Assembly: GCA_963457665.1 (NCBI GenBank)
Contig: OY735219.1
Coordinates: 39,169,477 to 39,233,476 of the forward strand
Reading direction: 5' to 3'
From: Thysanoteuthis rhombus
Lineage: Eukaryota; Mollusca; Cephalopoda; Oegopsida; Thysanoteuthidae
Length of the DNA: 64,000 bases
The notes beneath the pieces are model-generated. The model was not told where the DNA came from. It did no database searches and saw only the letters and a program-made list of their open reading frames with translations. Every line of letters begins with the position of its first letter. The stretch's first letter is position 1. Shown here one piece after another: positions 9,952-21,778 of this stretch. The translations under genes were made by a program, and so were the position numbers.

Positions 9952-10190
9952 AACTTATTTGAAACGATCTCCTGTCATTACATGGTTGATATATCATTCA
10001 GGCATTTAGACAATGTAGATAGAATAAACAATTAAAGAAAATGGGGCTGCTGAGGGAGTTGAACCTGCCACTGATAGGATAGCCGCTTTACATTTCTGGC
10101 GGGCTGTTCAGCACAAAGGTAAGTGCATCACTACATCAAAGTGGCTACCCTACCTATAAGTTTCTATATAATATAACGAAATTAATAGTT
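9952..10190. mobile_element. Inverted tRNA-SINE dimer, second copy
   Basis: Left arm on the minus strand (AAAGAAAATGGGGCTGCTGAG, then GAGTTGAACCTGCC as a reversed B box), then a divergent plus-strand head (GGCTGTTCAGCACAAAGGTAAG...GTGGCTACCCTACC). The right body is deleted except for its end, TATATAATATAACG. It abuts the LINE tail at 9951. Confidence 0.6.
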
Positions 10191-10199
10191 CATTAGTTC

Positions 10200-10599
10200 A
10201 TTGTATATACTTAATTGTTATGTCACCATACTAGGGTTAATTAGAAAGTTCTGATGAGTTTTTGAAAAACAAGACAGGGTTCAATGGTGCGTCCATCAAC
10301 CATGGTAGTAGTAACGGGAGAAAGAGGATTAAGAAGAGCAAGAAGTCTTTCTTTTAGTCAATTGATTCTTATATTGTAAAATAGTGCAATTTGGAAATAT
10401 TCTGCAAGTATTATTTCCAATAAAAGTCATAAATGGCCACACATAGCTTTTTTAGAATACAAAAATGTCTTGTACATTCTGTTATCACATCAAAGCAGTT
10501 GGTTTCTTAATGATATCATGCTTTTAAAGATATAATACTTCTTCCTTCTTTCCTATTTTTGTTATTTAATGTAACTGGAACGGACTGACAGACTGACCG
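10200..10599. other. No recognisable feature
   Basis: AT-rich; no repeat family or coding signal identified. Confidence 0.45.
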
Positions 10600-11160
10600 A
10601 AAAGCATCTTACTGGGATGTGTGGACATATCTGTAAGTTAAATCCTACCTGTCACATATATTACACAGCGGGTTTAAGTATGAAATTCTGTATATCACAA
10701 TATCTTGTCTTAGTAGAACAGATATGGGTGTCTACTTTTCTGGGCAGGAGGATGCAAATATATTTCTGGGCTAGAGCAAAAGGGTATATTCAAAATATAT
10801 CTTATCCTGTGAGTTTGTTTGTTTGCTTGCTTGTTTGTTTGTTCCTACACCCCTGGCCATACTGTTTTGTCTATAAACTTGAAAATCGGCATCAGTATTC
10901 CATTAGACAGCTCTGAAAATATCTTTTTTTAATATTTGGAAGAATAGCTTTCTTGACATGTTTCGGGATTTAATCTAGCAGGTCATAAAATCTAGATTCT
11001 ACAGAATCTAAATGTATTTTACACTATTTCAGATGTTTTCCAGTGGAAAAAGCCTCTGATGACATAAACAGGATTCTTTCTGATCATATTAGTTCTTTGA
11101 TGGAATTTTCTTGCATGACTTCAACTTTCAACGTTATGTTTGTTCAATTATTAACTTTGA
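10600..11160 (+). repeat. Repeat C, longest copy
   Basis: Contains a block near GGGCAGGAGGATGCAAATAT...TATCTTATCCTG that recurs on the minus strand at 47330-47480, a (GTTT)n run at 10807-10845, then CCTGGCCATACTGTTTTGTC...GGCATCAGTATTCC, shared with 770-870 and 24630-24871, and a tail ...GATGGAATTTTCTTGCATGACTTC also seen at 24830-24870. Class unknown; no inverted ends seen. Confidence 0.5.
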
Positions 11161-11335
11161 TGGCGAGTTTGATTTGGATTTAAATCGTGATAGGCTAAGC
11201 AAATTATTCTTAAATTTTTTTCTAAAATCATTTGATGCAGAAATGAACATTTTAGTGATAAAATTTAATCCACGTCTAGTTGTTATGCAAGACGGAAACT
11301 AGAGGCATCTGAAATCGGAGCCTTTTTTTTTTTTG

Positions 11336-11640
11336 AATTGAATGATGTTTCATCATTTTATCGCTAAGAAACCATAAGCAGATGCCAAAATTTCTTCAGT
11401 GTTTGAACAGATATAGAGTAAACGTTGGATGATAAAATGAATGTTTATCCTAAGAAGAAGAGAAGAAGAAGAAATGGATTAAAGGATGTTTCATTACTTT
11501 ATCTCTAGTATACCATAAACAGATGCCATAAGATGAAGAATAGGAAGAAGAGGAGAGGAATTAAATGATACTTCATCATTTTATCTCTAAGATACTATAA
11601 ACAGATGCCAAAATTTCCATAGTATTTGGACAGATATAGT
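11336..11640. repeat. Irregular tandem repeat, three units
   Basis: Units starting near 11336, 11479 and 11560 share ATGATGTTTCATCATTTTATC, CTAAGA.ACCATAA and CAGATGCCAAAATTTC. They are separated by AGAAGA-rich linkers of differing length. Confidence 0.65.
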
Positions 11641-12046
11641 GAATATAAAAAGTGAGTATAAAATTAACAAAGGTTCTATCTCTTTAATCCAGCGCTCTGT
11701 GGCCAGGCAAAATCAGTAAAGAAAAAATGTTCAATTTCACTCCAAGTCGAAAAAAAAAAAATCCGTCTTATCGTTCGCTCTCCACCACCAAAAAAAAAAA
11801 ATCAATAAATGTTCACACTGTGTCTTGTTTTTGTGTGAAAATGATGCAAATAGAAAAACTATATTTATGCAAATGAAACTATCATATTTAACCAAGATAT
11901 TTATGTCATACTTTTAGGAAAACAGAGACACCAGTTCCCTCTAAAAATGTTTTGGCAGAAAAGAAAAAGAATGAAAAAAAAGTACTATTCAGAAATTGAA
12001 AAAATTGATTTTTATAGCCATTTTGAGCTTTGAATTTCTATTTATG

Positions 12047-12047
<1 letters not shown>
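11641..12047. other. No recognisable feature
   Basis: A-rich with homopolymer runs (about 11748-11761 and 11790-11800). Nothing else seen. Confidence 0.5.

Positions 12048-12136
<89 letters not shown>
12048..12136. repeat. (TA)n microsatellite
   Basis: About 89 bp of TA. It creates the minus-strand Ile-Tyr frame at 12042-12236. Confidence 0.95.
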
Positions 12137-12431
12137 CATTTCTTATCTTATACTCACAATACAAATCAGGAATACAATATAATATAATACAATATCTGAT
12201 GTGTGATAGGTTTATTTTATAAAGTGCTTGGTACATTCAATATTAAACGTTGAGTTGAATTAGAACAGAACAGAAGATATGATGAAATAGAGGGTTTGTT
12301 ACACAAATAAGTTCATGCTTCAGCCTTGTTTGAGGTCTTCCAGCTTGTGCCAAAACATTTTCACCTGAAAAAGCCCAAACAGAGCAGAAACATAAACGTG
12401 TTTGTGTAGCAAATCCATTATTTCATTTCAT

Positions 12432-12458
12432 ATATATATATAAATATGCTAGTATTTT

Positions 12459-12518
<60 letters not shown>
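12432..12518. repeat. (TA)n microsatellite
   Basis: Two TA runs (12432-12440 and 12463-12518) separated by a short unique stretch. Confidence 0.95.
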
Positions 12519-12519
<1 letters not shown>

Positions 12520-12779
12520 TTTTTTAAGGAACTTGATATAAATAAATAATATCAATACAAAATCATAATATAAATCATAATAATTATCTACATTAAGATA
12601 TATAAAAATAACAATAGATTTATTCAACAGCTTTATTTAACATACTAACTGATGATAAATGAAACAAACTTATAATTACAATAGGACCCCCAACTACTTG
12701 CTACATAGATCGAAAAAAATAATAACAAAGTGTACATTATCCTAATCTCCAAAGAATGAAATGCTGTGAAAAAAACAAT

Positions 12780-13067
12780 ATAAAATCATTTTGCCAAATT
12801 GAGAAGTATAATAAAGTAAGAAACAGTGAAAATACTGAAGAAAATCATATAAATTGCATTGACAGATATTGAGAAATGAGTGACAGAAATTTTGAAAAAA
12901 TCTTTTGATATTTAGCTTTTAAAGCTCTAATGTTTTCTAGACTACCAGCCTCTGGGTCTGAAGCTAAGGTTTCAATCCTGACGTGGTACTGGATGGAATA
13001 ATGGATAGTCTATAGTCACACTGAAGAGTTGTAATACAATGGAACAGCTGTTTGTGGATGACACAAT
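12780..13067 (-). mobile_element. Repeat F, variant-2 head, complete
   Basis: Minus-type order on the plus text: ATAAATTGCATTGACAGATA, TTTAAAGCTCTAATG, TTCTAGACTACCAGCCTCTGG, then AGGTTTCAATCCTGACG (B box-like) and GGTACTGGATGGAATAATGG...GAAGAGTTGTAATACAA...CAGCTGTTTGTGGATGACAC, ending in a TA run (13068 onward). This is SINE-like: a pol III-type box, no coding and a microsatellite tail. Confidence 0.6.
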
Positions 13068-13109
13068 AATATATATATATATATACATATATACATATCC
13101 ATATCCATA

Positions 13110-13470
13110 CATTATCAGTCTTCATTATCCTCTGTTCCACTTTAGATCTCTGGGGATCCATGTTGTGAGTCGCGATGTCCATTGGTTGTCTGCCATTCTT
13201 GCAACATTGCCAGCCCAGTGCCATTTGAGTTTCCAAATGATTACTACTATGTTTCAGACTCCTGTTTTTTCTCTAATGCTCTTTTGTGATCTCCCCATGT
13301 GAGGTTGAGCTTGATTCACTCATATGCGCATTGCATGGTTCTCAGTTTGCGGGCCAGTCTCTTGGCTAAGTTCCATGTTTCAGCTCTAGAGGTGACTATC
13401 AGGAGGATGCATTGGTTTTGTACTCATCTTTTTAGGACTGGACTAATGGTATCTTCTTGTCCTTAATCTT
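13110..13470 (-). mobile_element. RTE LINE, internal ORF2 fragment
   Basis: Minus strand: the segment from the KRRVYNQC-like block through AETWNL and LRTMQCAYE to the RDHKR...LKWQWAG region is recognisable (GGGGATCCATGTTGTGAGTC and GCATTGCATGGTTCTCAG on the plus text). The 3' UTR and tail are missing; its right end at about 13470 is the 5' side of the LINE. Confidence 0.8.
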
Positions 13471-13570
13471 AAACCCATCAAATGATAAAGGCTTTGTTGT
13501 GGGTATACCTGTTGTGTTTTCAGTGGAATGTCTATGACATTATATGATATAAATATAGATATATTAGAAA

Positions 13571-13957
13571 CAGGTCTGGTTAGTCGCTCAATAGAAACTG
13601 TTATGTGACCAACATTTTTTGGCAGCAAGCCATGTTGAAGATATTCAATTAAATAACTTGAAGAAAGGGTGATCAATGAATAAGTTGCTTCTCTAGCATT
13701 TTATTGCATCACTAAAAGGTCTGAATTTTCATAAAAACAGTGTGAACATAGCTTGGCGCTAACTCCTAACAAATTTAGCACTGAAATACTCTTTCTAAAA
13801 CATTTTCAAGAGGGCAATCCTAAAAAAGCAAAAAAAAACTCAAATTTTTTTTGTAGACATATTAAAGTGAAAATGTTTAGAATTTTGGCCCTTTAACTCC
13901 ATTGGTGTGGCATATCAAATACGTAGCCAGTCTGCATAACCAACTCAAAGGGAAGGT
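13571..13957 (-). mobile_element. Repeat A, TAGAAAC terminus replaced by LINE tail
   Basis: Starts CAGGTCTGGTTAGTC and runs to ACCAACTCAAA, where LINE 3' UTR sequence (13958) takes over. The terminal 60 bp, including the TAGAAAC motif, are gone. Confidence 0.8.
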
Positions 13958-13996
13958 CTATGTTCCACGACGGACGTTGGAAAACTGATGATGATA

Positions 13997-14028
<32 letters not shown>

Positions 14029-14045
14029 AATGATGATGATGATGT
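13958..14045 (+). mobile_element. RTE LINE extreme 3' end
   Basis: GGGAAGGTCTATGTTCC and GACGGACGTTGGAAAACTG, followed by about 60 bp of GAT units with two interruptions. Confidence 0.8.
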
Positions 14046-14152
14046 TGATTGCCAGGTTTCATTATACATACATGTATAATAATGTGAATATTACAAATAG
14101 ACCCTAAATATATCAATAAATAATCCTGATCTTTTTAATTATCTGAAGAATT

Positions 14153-14260
14153 GTCAACCATAATTAATTTTTGACTAGTATTTTCTTTGATATTAATTTT
14201 TTTAATTACTTCTTATGACAAATTAAACAGACTGTCAGTCTACAGCAGTGAATAGATAGC
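14153..14260 (+). mobile_element. Family H MITE, left arm
   Basis: GTCAACCATAATTAATTTTTGACTAG and a GACTGTCAGTCTAC block align with the left arm of 4167-4359. The right arm is not found, and a tRNA-like sequence follows. Confidence 0.5.
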
Positions 14261-14284
14261 ACAGATAGAGAATAATGAATGAAG

Positions 14285-14400
14285 AATAAGCTCCAGGTGA
14301 GACTTGAACTTCTGTCCCTTCAAGCTCTGGAAGTTGCCTATGTATGGCACTTCTCTACAGACTGAGCATCTTGAGCTCTTGTGGCTGGTAGATGATCACG
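14285..14400 (-). mobile_element. tRNA-like SINE head
   Basis: Minus strand: A box-like GATGCTCAGTCTGTAG (about 14354-14370) and B box GTTCAAGTC (14301-14309), 45 bp apart, as in tRNA-derived pol III promoters. The cloverleaf pairing is poor, so this is not a functional tRNA. Confidence 0.5.
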
Positions 14401-14519
14401 TCTAACCTTTAAAGTCATCCTTCATCTTCCCCCAATCTGCGGCACCATATTTGTCATTGTTTCTAAGTACACTGGTGAGAGTTGTAGGAATAAAATTCTG
14501 AATATTTCTTCATCGGATG

Positions 14520-14550
14520 TCAACCATTATTAGTTTTTTTTACTTGTATC
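14520..14550 (+). mobile_element. Family H MITE terminus
   Basis: Only TCAACCATTATTAG...TACTTGTAT remains, cut by the start of the repeat A copy at 14551. Confidence 0.4.
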
Positions 14551-14993
14551 TGAAACCATCAAACAATACTATCTCAAAAGGTTTCTTCAGTTTTAAAGCT
14601 TGTCTGGCTGACTGGCTACGTATGTTTATGTGTACATATGTACCATTCATATAGGCTGCATCAATGGAGCCAAAGGGCTGAAAAATGAAAGATTATCCCT
14701 TATTTTATCTCAAAAAAACGTTTTTTTTGTTTTTTGAAAAATCCTCTTGTGAATAGATTTTTTAATTCTGAATTGATCACTGGTTTATGTCCAGCACATT
14801 TACGCTTATTTTTTTGCTTTTTAAAATTCAGACTCTTTTCCAGTGATCACTGCCTCACAAAATGTGAGAGAAGTAAATCATTTATTGATCACAAGCGTTT
14901 TCCAATTTTTTTTAATTGATCACCCCCAACATAGCATGCTGCTAAAAACCGTTAGGTGCATGACGGTTTCTATTGAGTAACTAACCAGACCTG
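14551..14993 (+). mobile_element. Repeat A, near full length
   Basis: Begins with a degraded TGAAACCATCAAAC. It retains the inner inverted motif GACGGTTTCTATTGAG and ends CTAACCAGACCTG. Confidence 0.85.
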
Positions 14994-15169
14994 CTTTCAT
15001 CTTTTTCATTAACACTCACGACGATAGGTCAGACGAAGTCGAATCCTGCCTTTACTGTTCAAAGCATCAAAGTAAGAACTCTTGGTAACCTTTCGATTCT
15101 CACTTTCCTTCTAGAAAGAACCTCAGGTTAACACGGTCCATTTCTACTGTATTGTTTGTGCTCAAGTGA

Positions 15170-15437
15170 ATTGGATTTGGGGGATCCGGCATCAACAGGT
15201 AACAACTAGTGGTGGAAATGGGGGTGGGGATGTAGGACTATGGAATATACCTAGCATAAACTTACATTGTAAATTGACCCCCCTCAACTTTTAAGATATA
15301 AGAGGGGTAAAATTTTAAATATTTGAATTTTCAGCCATCTAGTTCAAGTGGTGTGGCCTGTGTGCACATTACATACATAGCCAGCTAGACAGCCAGACCA
15401 ACTTGAAAACTACAGAAACCTACATTGTTGTTGATTA
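15170..15437 (-). mobile_element. Repeat A variant with replaced half (A2)
   Basis: The half that normally carries CAGGTCTGGTTAGTC is replaced by about 90 bp (GGATCCGGCATCAACAGG, AACAACTAGTGGTGGAAA, ATGTAGGACTATGG). From CATAAACTTACATTG onward it is ordinary repeat A. The same replacement recurs at 15776. Confidence 0.65.
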
Positions 15438-15775
15438 AGGAACCTAACCAAAACATTGACCCTCAAAGTGAGAACCATGCACCATGCACAAGAGACAATC
15501 ATGCTTAACATCACAGGATAGCACAGTATATGAGAAAAAACAAGAGTCAGAGATATAAAATCCATTGGAAAACTCAAATGGCAATGGGCTGGTCATATGG
15601 CCAGAATGTTTGACAACCACTGAACATCATGACTCACGTGGTTCTTCAGAAAGTTTAGAAAGTATTAGCTCTGCAACGCTCATGATAGAGAGGTCTGGCA
15701 AATCTTGAGGAAGGTGTATGTCCAATGACGGACATTAAAAGGCTGCTGATGATTATGATGACAATGATGATGATG
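15438..15775 (+). mobile_element. RTE LINE 3' third
   Basis: Starts in the LRTMHHAQE-like block (AGTGAGAACCATGCACC) and ends with GATGATTATGATGACAATGATGATGATG. It lies between two A2 copies. Confidence 0.8.
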
Positions 15776-16065
15776 AATCTGATTTTTGGATTCTGTATCA
15801 ACAGATAACAACCAGTGATGGAAAGGTCCGGGGGGGATGTGGTTGTATATACCTTGCACAAACTTACATTGAAAATTGCCCCCCCCCTCAAGAACCATCA
15901 GGAAGTTGAATTTAAACAAAAAAGAAAAAGAAGTTTTTTATAGGTATAAAAATTACAATTTTGAATGTTTCAATTTTCATTCCACTAAATCTATTGGTAT
16001 GTGCAACACCTACATATCCAGCCAGTCAGCCAAATCAACTTAAAAATTCAAGAAGACAAAGAATT
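15776..16065 (-). mobile_element. Repeat A variant with replaced half (A2), second copy
   Basis: TCTGTATCAACAGATAACAAC and AGTGATGGAAAGG match the replacement block at 15170. A diverged A half then runs to CCAAATCAACTT. Confidence 0.6.
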
Positions 16066-16419
16066 GATTTTTTTTCGGAAAAGCTTTTGTAAAAACGACT
16101 GAAATATGTTGGGTAGTGAAGTGCTGTGGGAATCAATGGGAATGGCATTCCCCTCCTTTTTAGGGGATGGGTAATGGCGTTCACTCATTATCTATATCTA
16201 CCTATAATTGAAAAAATCTCTATGGGTGTGTGTGTGTGCGTACTTGAATGAGTGTATGCACTGAAATAACTCAACACCTGGCCATTGTTTGAAGATGATA
16301 TACACCATAGATATAAGTCAGCACAACAAGCATTGAAAAGTCAAGTTGTTTACATCAGCAGTTCTTGATTAAGTCTAATTATTATAAATAAGAATTACAG
16401 ATTTATGATCTTTTATCTG
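16066..16419. other. No recognisable feature
   Basis: Contains a short (GT)n at 16226-16239; otherwise unclassified. Confidence 0.45.
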
Positions 16420-16985
16420 AATATGTCGAAGACAAAGACTGAGAAGATGCAGAACCGAGGAAAGTAGTTCACTACATCTACCTACGACAACAAATCTCCA
16501 TGAAATCCTCAAGGAAAGAAGAAATCAAGTGAAGAATCACTCTAGGTTTGCAAGCTTTCAGCAGGGCAAGCTAACCCTCAAGAAAAAAAAATCCCATTAG
16601 TCCAATAAGTGTATACAATCAATGCATCCTTCTGATAGTCACCTATGGAGCTTAAAATATGGAACCTAACCTAGAGACTGACCAGTAAACTGAGAACCAT
16701 GCAATGTACACAAAAGAAGATCATGCTCAACCGAACATGGAGTCATCTCAAGACACAATATATCAGAGGAAAAACAAGAGTGTTTGATATAAAATCCATG
16801 AGAATATCTAAATGGCAATGGGCTGGTCATGTTACCAGAATGGCAGACAACCACTGGACATCACGATTCACAACCAAGGATCATATGTGAAAGTTGGGCT
16901 AACAAAGTATGAGATGATGTGATGAACTAATACGGGTTCTGTGACACCCATGATAGAGAAGTCTGGCAAATCTTTGGCAATAGAT
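16420..16985 (+). mobile_element. RTE LINE 3' half
   Basis: ORF2 from the GTCGAAGACAAAGAC block through VHYIYLRQQISMKSS (about 16467-16510) and the LRTMQCTQKK and KWQWAGHVTRMADNHW (about 16810-16860) blocks to GTCTGGCAAATCTTTGG. The 3' UTR and tail are missing. Confidence 0.85.
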
Positions 16986-17216
16986 CTAAGTTTAGAAATA
17001 AAATATCTAAATTGGCAACTCTAAAGAGGAATAACTAAAATATTTTGAAGCCATGGTTCTGTGTGATGGACAGTTATTTATTTCATATGGCTGCTATGGC
17101 AGTCTGCCCCATACATCTTAATTAGAGTTACTAAGTCAAGAAATTCACTATTTGGACAATTCACTGATAAGAAAAAAAATCTCTCAAGTTTGTTATATTT
17201 CAAAAGTTTTCAGGGA

Positions 17217-17477
17217 TGGGGCTTGATGTCCCCCCCCCACCCAATCCCTGGAGAAGACAGACCTGCATCCTCTCACTTCTTTTTTCAGCATTACATTTTT
17301 GCCATATTTTCAGCCCTCATTTTTCAATCCAACTACCTCCTAATTAGAATAATTGGATGGTACCTGAGTATTTGCTCACAACCAGGCCTGCACCACATCA
17401 GCTTAATTCTATTTCCGTCACCGTTTGTTCTCTTTTCTGATTCATTGGGATGACAGTTCTGTCCATGAAAGCAATTT
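17217..17477. repeat. 260-bp duplicate, copy 1
   Basis: Matches 18853-19111 at roughly 94% by eye (GACAGACCTGCATCCTCT...CACAACCAGGCCTGCACC...CATTGGGATGACAGTTCTG). This is much closer than copies of other families here. Unclassified. Confidence 0.8.
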
Positions 17478-17660
17478 GAGATCCTTATATTGCCATTTCA
17501 GGTACTTTTCTAGAGTTAGTGTCATTTTAAATGCAGAAAGAATATATTCCAGATCTTGAGCGGTTCTCATCACAAAACTGCATCTCTTCTTTTACTCTGA
17601 GTGAGCAACGTGTTGTGAATTAACCTGAAGATAAAACTCAGCATTAATATCGGCAGAATA

Positions 17661-17837
<177 letters not shown>

Positions 17838-18000
17838 CAGGTCCAGTTAGTTACTCAATAAAAACTGTCATGTGACCAACGTTTTTTGGCAGCATGCTGT
17901 GTTCAGGATGGGGGCTGGTGAATTTTGGAATAAGGTGAAAAATTAGAATAAGCAGTAATCAATGAATAAGTTACTTATCACTGTTCCCAAAATACATCAT
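17838..18000 (-). mobile_element. Repeat A, one end only
   Basis: CAGGTCCAGTTAGTTACTC and AAAAACTGTCATGTGACC through GAATAAGTTACTTATC. The rest is absent. Confidence 0.75.
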
Positions 18001-18084
18001 ATTTTTGAAGTATTTGATTTATAGTGTTGTTTCTTCGATTAGGAGATGATTTTTCAACTTGTTCAGTTTGTCTGAGATATATAA

Positions 18085-18673
18085 TTGGTAGAATCTAAGT
18101 ACACCACTACATCTACCTAGGACAACGAATCTCTATGAAATTCTCAAAAGAAGAAGACATTAGGCTTAGAATCGCACTAGGATGTCAAGCCTTTTACTGA
18201 GCAAGCTAAACCTTCAAAAACAAGATGATCCCAATAATCCTAAAAAGAAGAAAAATGCATGTTTCTGATGGTCACTTATGGTGCTGAAACATAGAACCTA
18301 ACCAAGAGACAGACCTGCAAACTGAGAACCAAGCAACATGCGCATGAGAGAATCATGCTTAACCACACATAGAGAGATCACAAAACAACACAGTGTATCA
18401 GGAAGAAAACGGAAGTCTAAAGCATCATAGAATCTATTCTGAAACTTAAATGGCAATGGGTAGGTCATGTTGCAAGAATGGCAGACAACTGATGGACATC
18501 ATAACTCACAACATGAATCCCCAGAGATCATATGTAAAACTGAGGCTGATAGAATACAAGATGGAGAGATGGACTGGACAAATTCAGAAAATACTGGCTC
18601 TGTGACACCCATGTGGCAGATTGTGGGGAAGGTCTATGTCGAGTGACAGATGTTAAGAGACAGATGATCATGA
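18085..18673 (+). mobile_element. RTE LINE 3' half with tail
   Basis: Starts at ACTACATCTACCTAGGACAA (YIYLGQRISM region) and continues through ACCAAGCAACATGCGCATGA and GGCAATGGGTAGGTCATG to GACAGATGATCATGATGAT. The 3' UTR is nearly complete. Confidence 0.85.
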
Positions 18674-18714
18674 TGATTTTTCTGGTGATATATATAATCT
18701 CTTGTAGTAAATAT

Positions 18715-20060
18715 GTGTTAAGTTTCTGGTGCGAGGGGCTTGAAAGGAAACGGTGTCAAACTTAGCATCCTCAGGGATTATAGCAGCAGACATGAAGATT
18801 GGTCGATCTTGGGTGTGAAAAGTTCTGAAAAGAATGAAGGATGAAACAAGGGGTTGGGCTTGATGTCCCCCTCCATCCTTTAAGAAGACAGACCTGCATC
18901 CTCTTACTTCATTTCTTGCATTACATTTTTGCCATATTTTCAGCCCTCATTTTTCAATCCAACTACCTCCTAATTGGAATGATTGGATGGTACTTGAGTA
19001 TTTGCTCACAACCAGGCCTGCACCACATCAGCTTAATTCTATTTCCGTCACTGTTTGTTCTCTTTTCTGATTCATTGGGATGACAGTTCTGCTCATGAAA
19101 GCAATATCTGTACCTAAAAGACACACTGGGCATCCATGCTTGAGCACTCCTCGACAAAACTAAAATCTGCCTAATGTTTATAAAAACAAATCTTTGTCCA
19201 TTTTGAAGCAGATGTAGAATAAACTTTGCAGCAAGTCGACTATTAGATGAAGACTAACGGAATATGGACTGGTTAGTGCTTATAAGGTTGAGAAATCCTT
19301 CCTTACTGAAAAAACAGATTAGACTTTTGTAAGAAATACAAGTTATTGGGTGTAAAGAGATGGAGGAAAGTAATTTTCAGCGATGAATATCATATCCAAT
19401 ATGCTCTTAGCACTGGAAACCATCATATTTGGATGAAAAGATTTGTAAACTTTGCATTAAAACACACAGTAAAATTCCCTCTGTCAATTATGGTATGGGG
19501 TTGCATATCACCGGAAAGGAAGTGTGACCTACATATCATTGAAGGTCAGATGAATTCAATGGCTTACAGAGAGATTTTAGGGAGTAAACTGTTGTTGTTC
19601 TAGCATTTGCTCCTGAACTCAAGAAATCAGATATTTCAGCAAGATAACCCCCCCCCCTGTCATGTTGCACATTCCATTTCAAATCGGTTTTCCAGCAAGT
19701 GAATCGGAATTATATACTGGACAACAAACTCTCGTAAATTTAATTATATTAGAAAAAGTTTAGGGGAAACCTAAGAATGCTTTGGGTGAAAAATTGATAA
19801 TTAAAAAGATGTCTTGAGATATTTCAATAGCAGTGATTCAGTCTACCAGGGAAAACACAATAGCTTCAGAATACATACATTTCTTATATGAATCAATGTC
19901 TTGAAGGATTAAAGCACCATCACTCACTAAAGGAAGGAGCACAAAATATTGACAATATTAAATTTCACTGTCTAAATAAAGGACATTTGCACTACTAAAA
20001 TGGTTTTTATTAAAATATTTCATATCTTTAGAACTGTCCATAATTAAAGTAATACATGCT
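18715..20060 (+). mobile_element. Tc1-type transposon relic, interrupted
   Basis: The HTH region (GIIAADMKIGRSWVRKVLKR, about 18773-18834) is followed by the inserted duplicate at 18853-19111. Then come SAYKVEKSFLTEKT, WRKVIFSDEY (first catalytic Asp, about 19359-19390), HHIW, SIMVWGCISPE (about 19480-19515), IEGQMNSMAYREIL, FQQDN (second Asp, about 19637), and a tail LEKV*GKPKN...SEYIHFLYES. The frame is split by stops and shifts. Clear terminal repeats were not found. Confidence 0.8.
18853..19111. repeat. 260-bp duplicate, copy 2, inside the Tc1 relic
   Basis: It interrupts the Tc1 coding region between the HTH part and the SAYKVEKS block. Edges agree with copy 1: homology begins at GGGCTTGATGTCCCC and ends at CATGAAAGCAAT in both. 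Confidence 0.8.
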
Positions 20061-20467
20061 ACTAAAACCCTTTTTTTCACCAACTATATATCTAATTAAT
20101 CAAAGAAGGCTCTAGTCTGACAACCAGGTAATGTGCCTGGGAAGTAGTACTGAATTTACAACCACTACATAATAAATTGTTTAAAAAATCAAAGTAAATC
20201 ATAATGTTGCTGTCTTCTATAATGGATATGATATAATTTTGAGCTTGATATAAAATATCTGCTGGCCTATAAAATGTCATTTTTGCCTCTCCGAGTATCC
20301 TTGAGTCAAACACCATTCAAATCATTATAGATGGGAGATAGAACATCAAAAGCTTCAGCTGTACAACTATATCCTGGGCATAGTATATAGATACTATACT
20401 CTGATCCTAGCCAGAGAGTTGGGAAGTGACTTTGGTAGAGCACACAGATACTCTGATCCTAGGTAGA
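20061..20467. other. No recognisable feature
   Basis: AT-rich; a short internal echo (GATCCTAG...AGAG at about 20400-20465) is the only structure seen. Confidence 0.45.
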
Positions 20468-20600
20468 AGTGCTTCTTAAAAAAAACAAAAGACCAACTCC
20501 TGATAAACTTACATTGCAAATTGAATCTGCCCCATTTAAAACCTATAATGGGAAGAATTTAAAAAAAACGATAAAAGTGTTTTCCCTATTCATTGAGGGT
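20468..20600 (-). mobile_element. Repeat A fragment
   Basis: TAAACTTACATTGCAAATTG and an AAAACCTATAATGGG block only. Confidence 0.6.
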
Positions 20601-21482
20601 ATTGTGTGTTCAAAACTTTTAAAAGTTCCTATTATGAATGCTCAGAGCTGGGTAAAATCCAGACACAAAGGTACACGGATTCATAAATATATATAAATGT
20701 CAGAATATATGAAAAATGTAAACCTAACAACAGTGTTTAAACTCGTAAACGTGGTTAGCGGTGATTAATAATCTCATCATTTACTACTGGTACTAAGCTA
20801 GTGTTGTTCTATTGCTGAGATTTTTTCAACATTCTGACGAAGCATTGCAATCAGACGTTATTATTGTTCATCTTTATCCAGTTAATAACTGTTTGATTTT
20901 TTTCTATCCTGATATAGTCTTACACTATAACCAATAAACACAATGAAAAGGCATCTGTGCTTCAAAAGGCAAAAAAATCCTGACTCTTATTAGATTTGAT
21001 TCATGTTAATTCAATTTAAGCAAAGAATGAAGATGCAAAACAAAGATGATACGAAATTACTGGCGTAAACAACTGAGACATTATTTGATGAAAACAGTAA
21101 TTCGATTTTTAACCAAAAGAGAGAAAAAGAAAAAAAACAAGGTTCGGTACAAAACAATTTTGCTCTTAAAAAATCTAATTTCTGAACAGTTTTAATGAGA
21201 ACATGACTTGAAAGTTCAGGCTGAAAAAACTTTTTGTTGATATTGCTAAGAGGTGTGACACTATTATCTGTGCATATCATGGGACTATTTTGAAATCTAC
21301 TCACATCAGGTGTCTATATTACTTGAGTAACTCGTTAAGTAATATTAGCCTCATTAAAAGACTGTTATTTATATAATGAAAGTTACAAAAACTCTAAAGG
21401 CAAGTTTTTATCATGTACATTCGAAGGTGGCAAGTTTATTGATTGGCGCTGACAGAGCTAGGTTGGAATTGGGGAGTTCTGA
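20601..21482. other. No recognisable feature
   Basis: The 97-codon minus-strand frame at 21011-21304 has no known motif. No repeat family seen. Confidence 0.4.
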
Positions 21483-21778
21483 CAGCGTTGCCAACTCAAA
21501 AATTTTTTGCACTAAATCAACCTTCAAGAGTCATCAAAAAAAGCTAAAATGCATTAAAATCATTGATAGCCACTTTATCACCATTTGAATGGCTGAAATG
21601 GCTAGATTGAGCTTTTTAAAATGGCTAAAAGTGGCTAAAAATGAGTAATGAGTGGGGGAAATGCTATAGAAATGGCACTGAATTGTGTTAAAAGTGGAAT
21701 AATTTGTTGAATTTTAGACTTGCCAAAAACAAGAAAGTGCTATATATAGCATGAAAAGTGATAAAATTGGTAACGCTG
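21483..21778. mobile_element. hAT-like MITE
   Basis: Ends CAGCGTTGCCAACTC and (minus strand) CAGCGTTACCAATTT, 296 bp apart. The interior is rich in TGGCTAAAA motifs. Flanking 8-mers (AGTTCTGA, GTTTGCAA) do not match, so target duplication is not supported. Confidence 0.6.
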
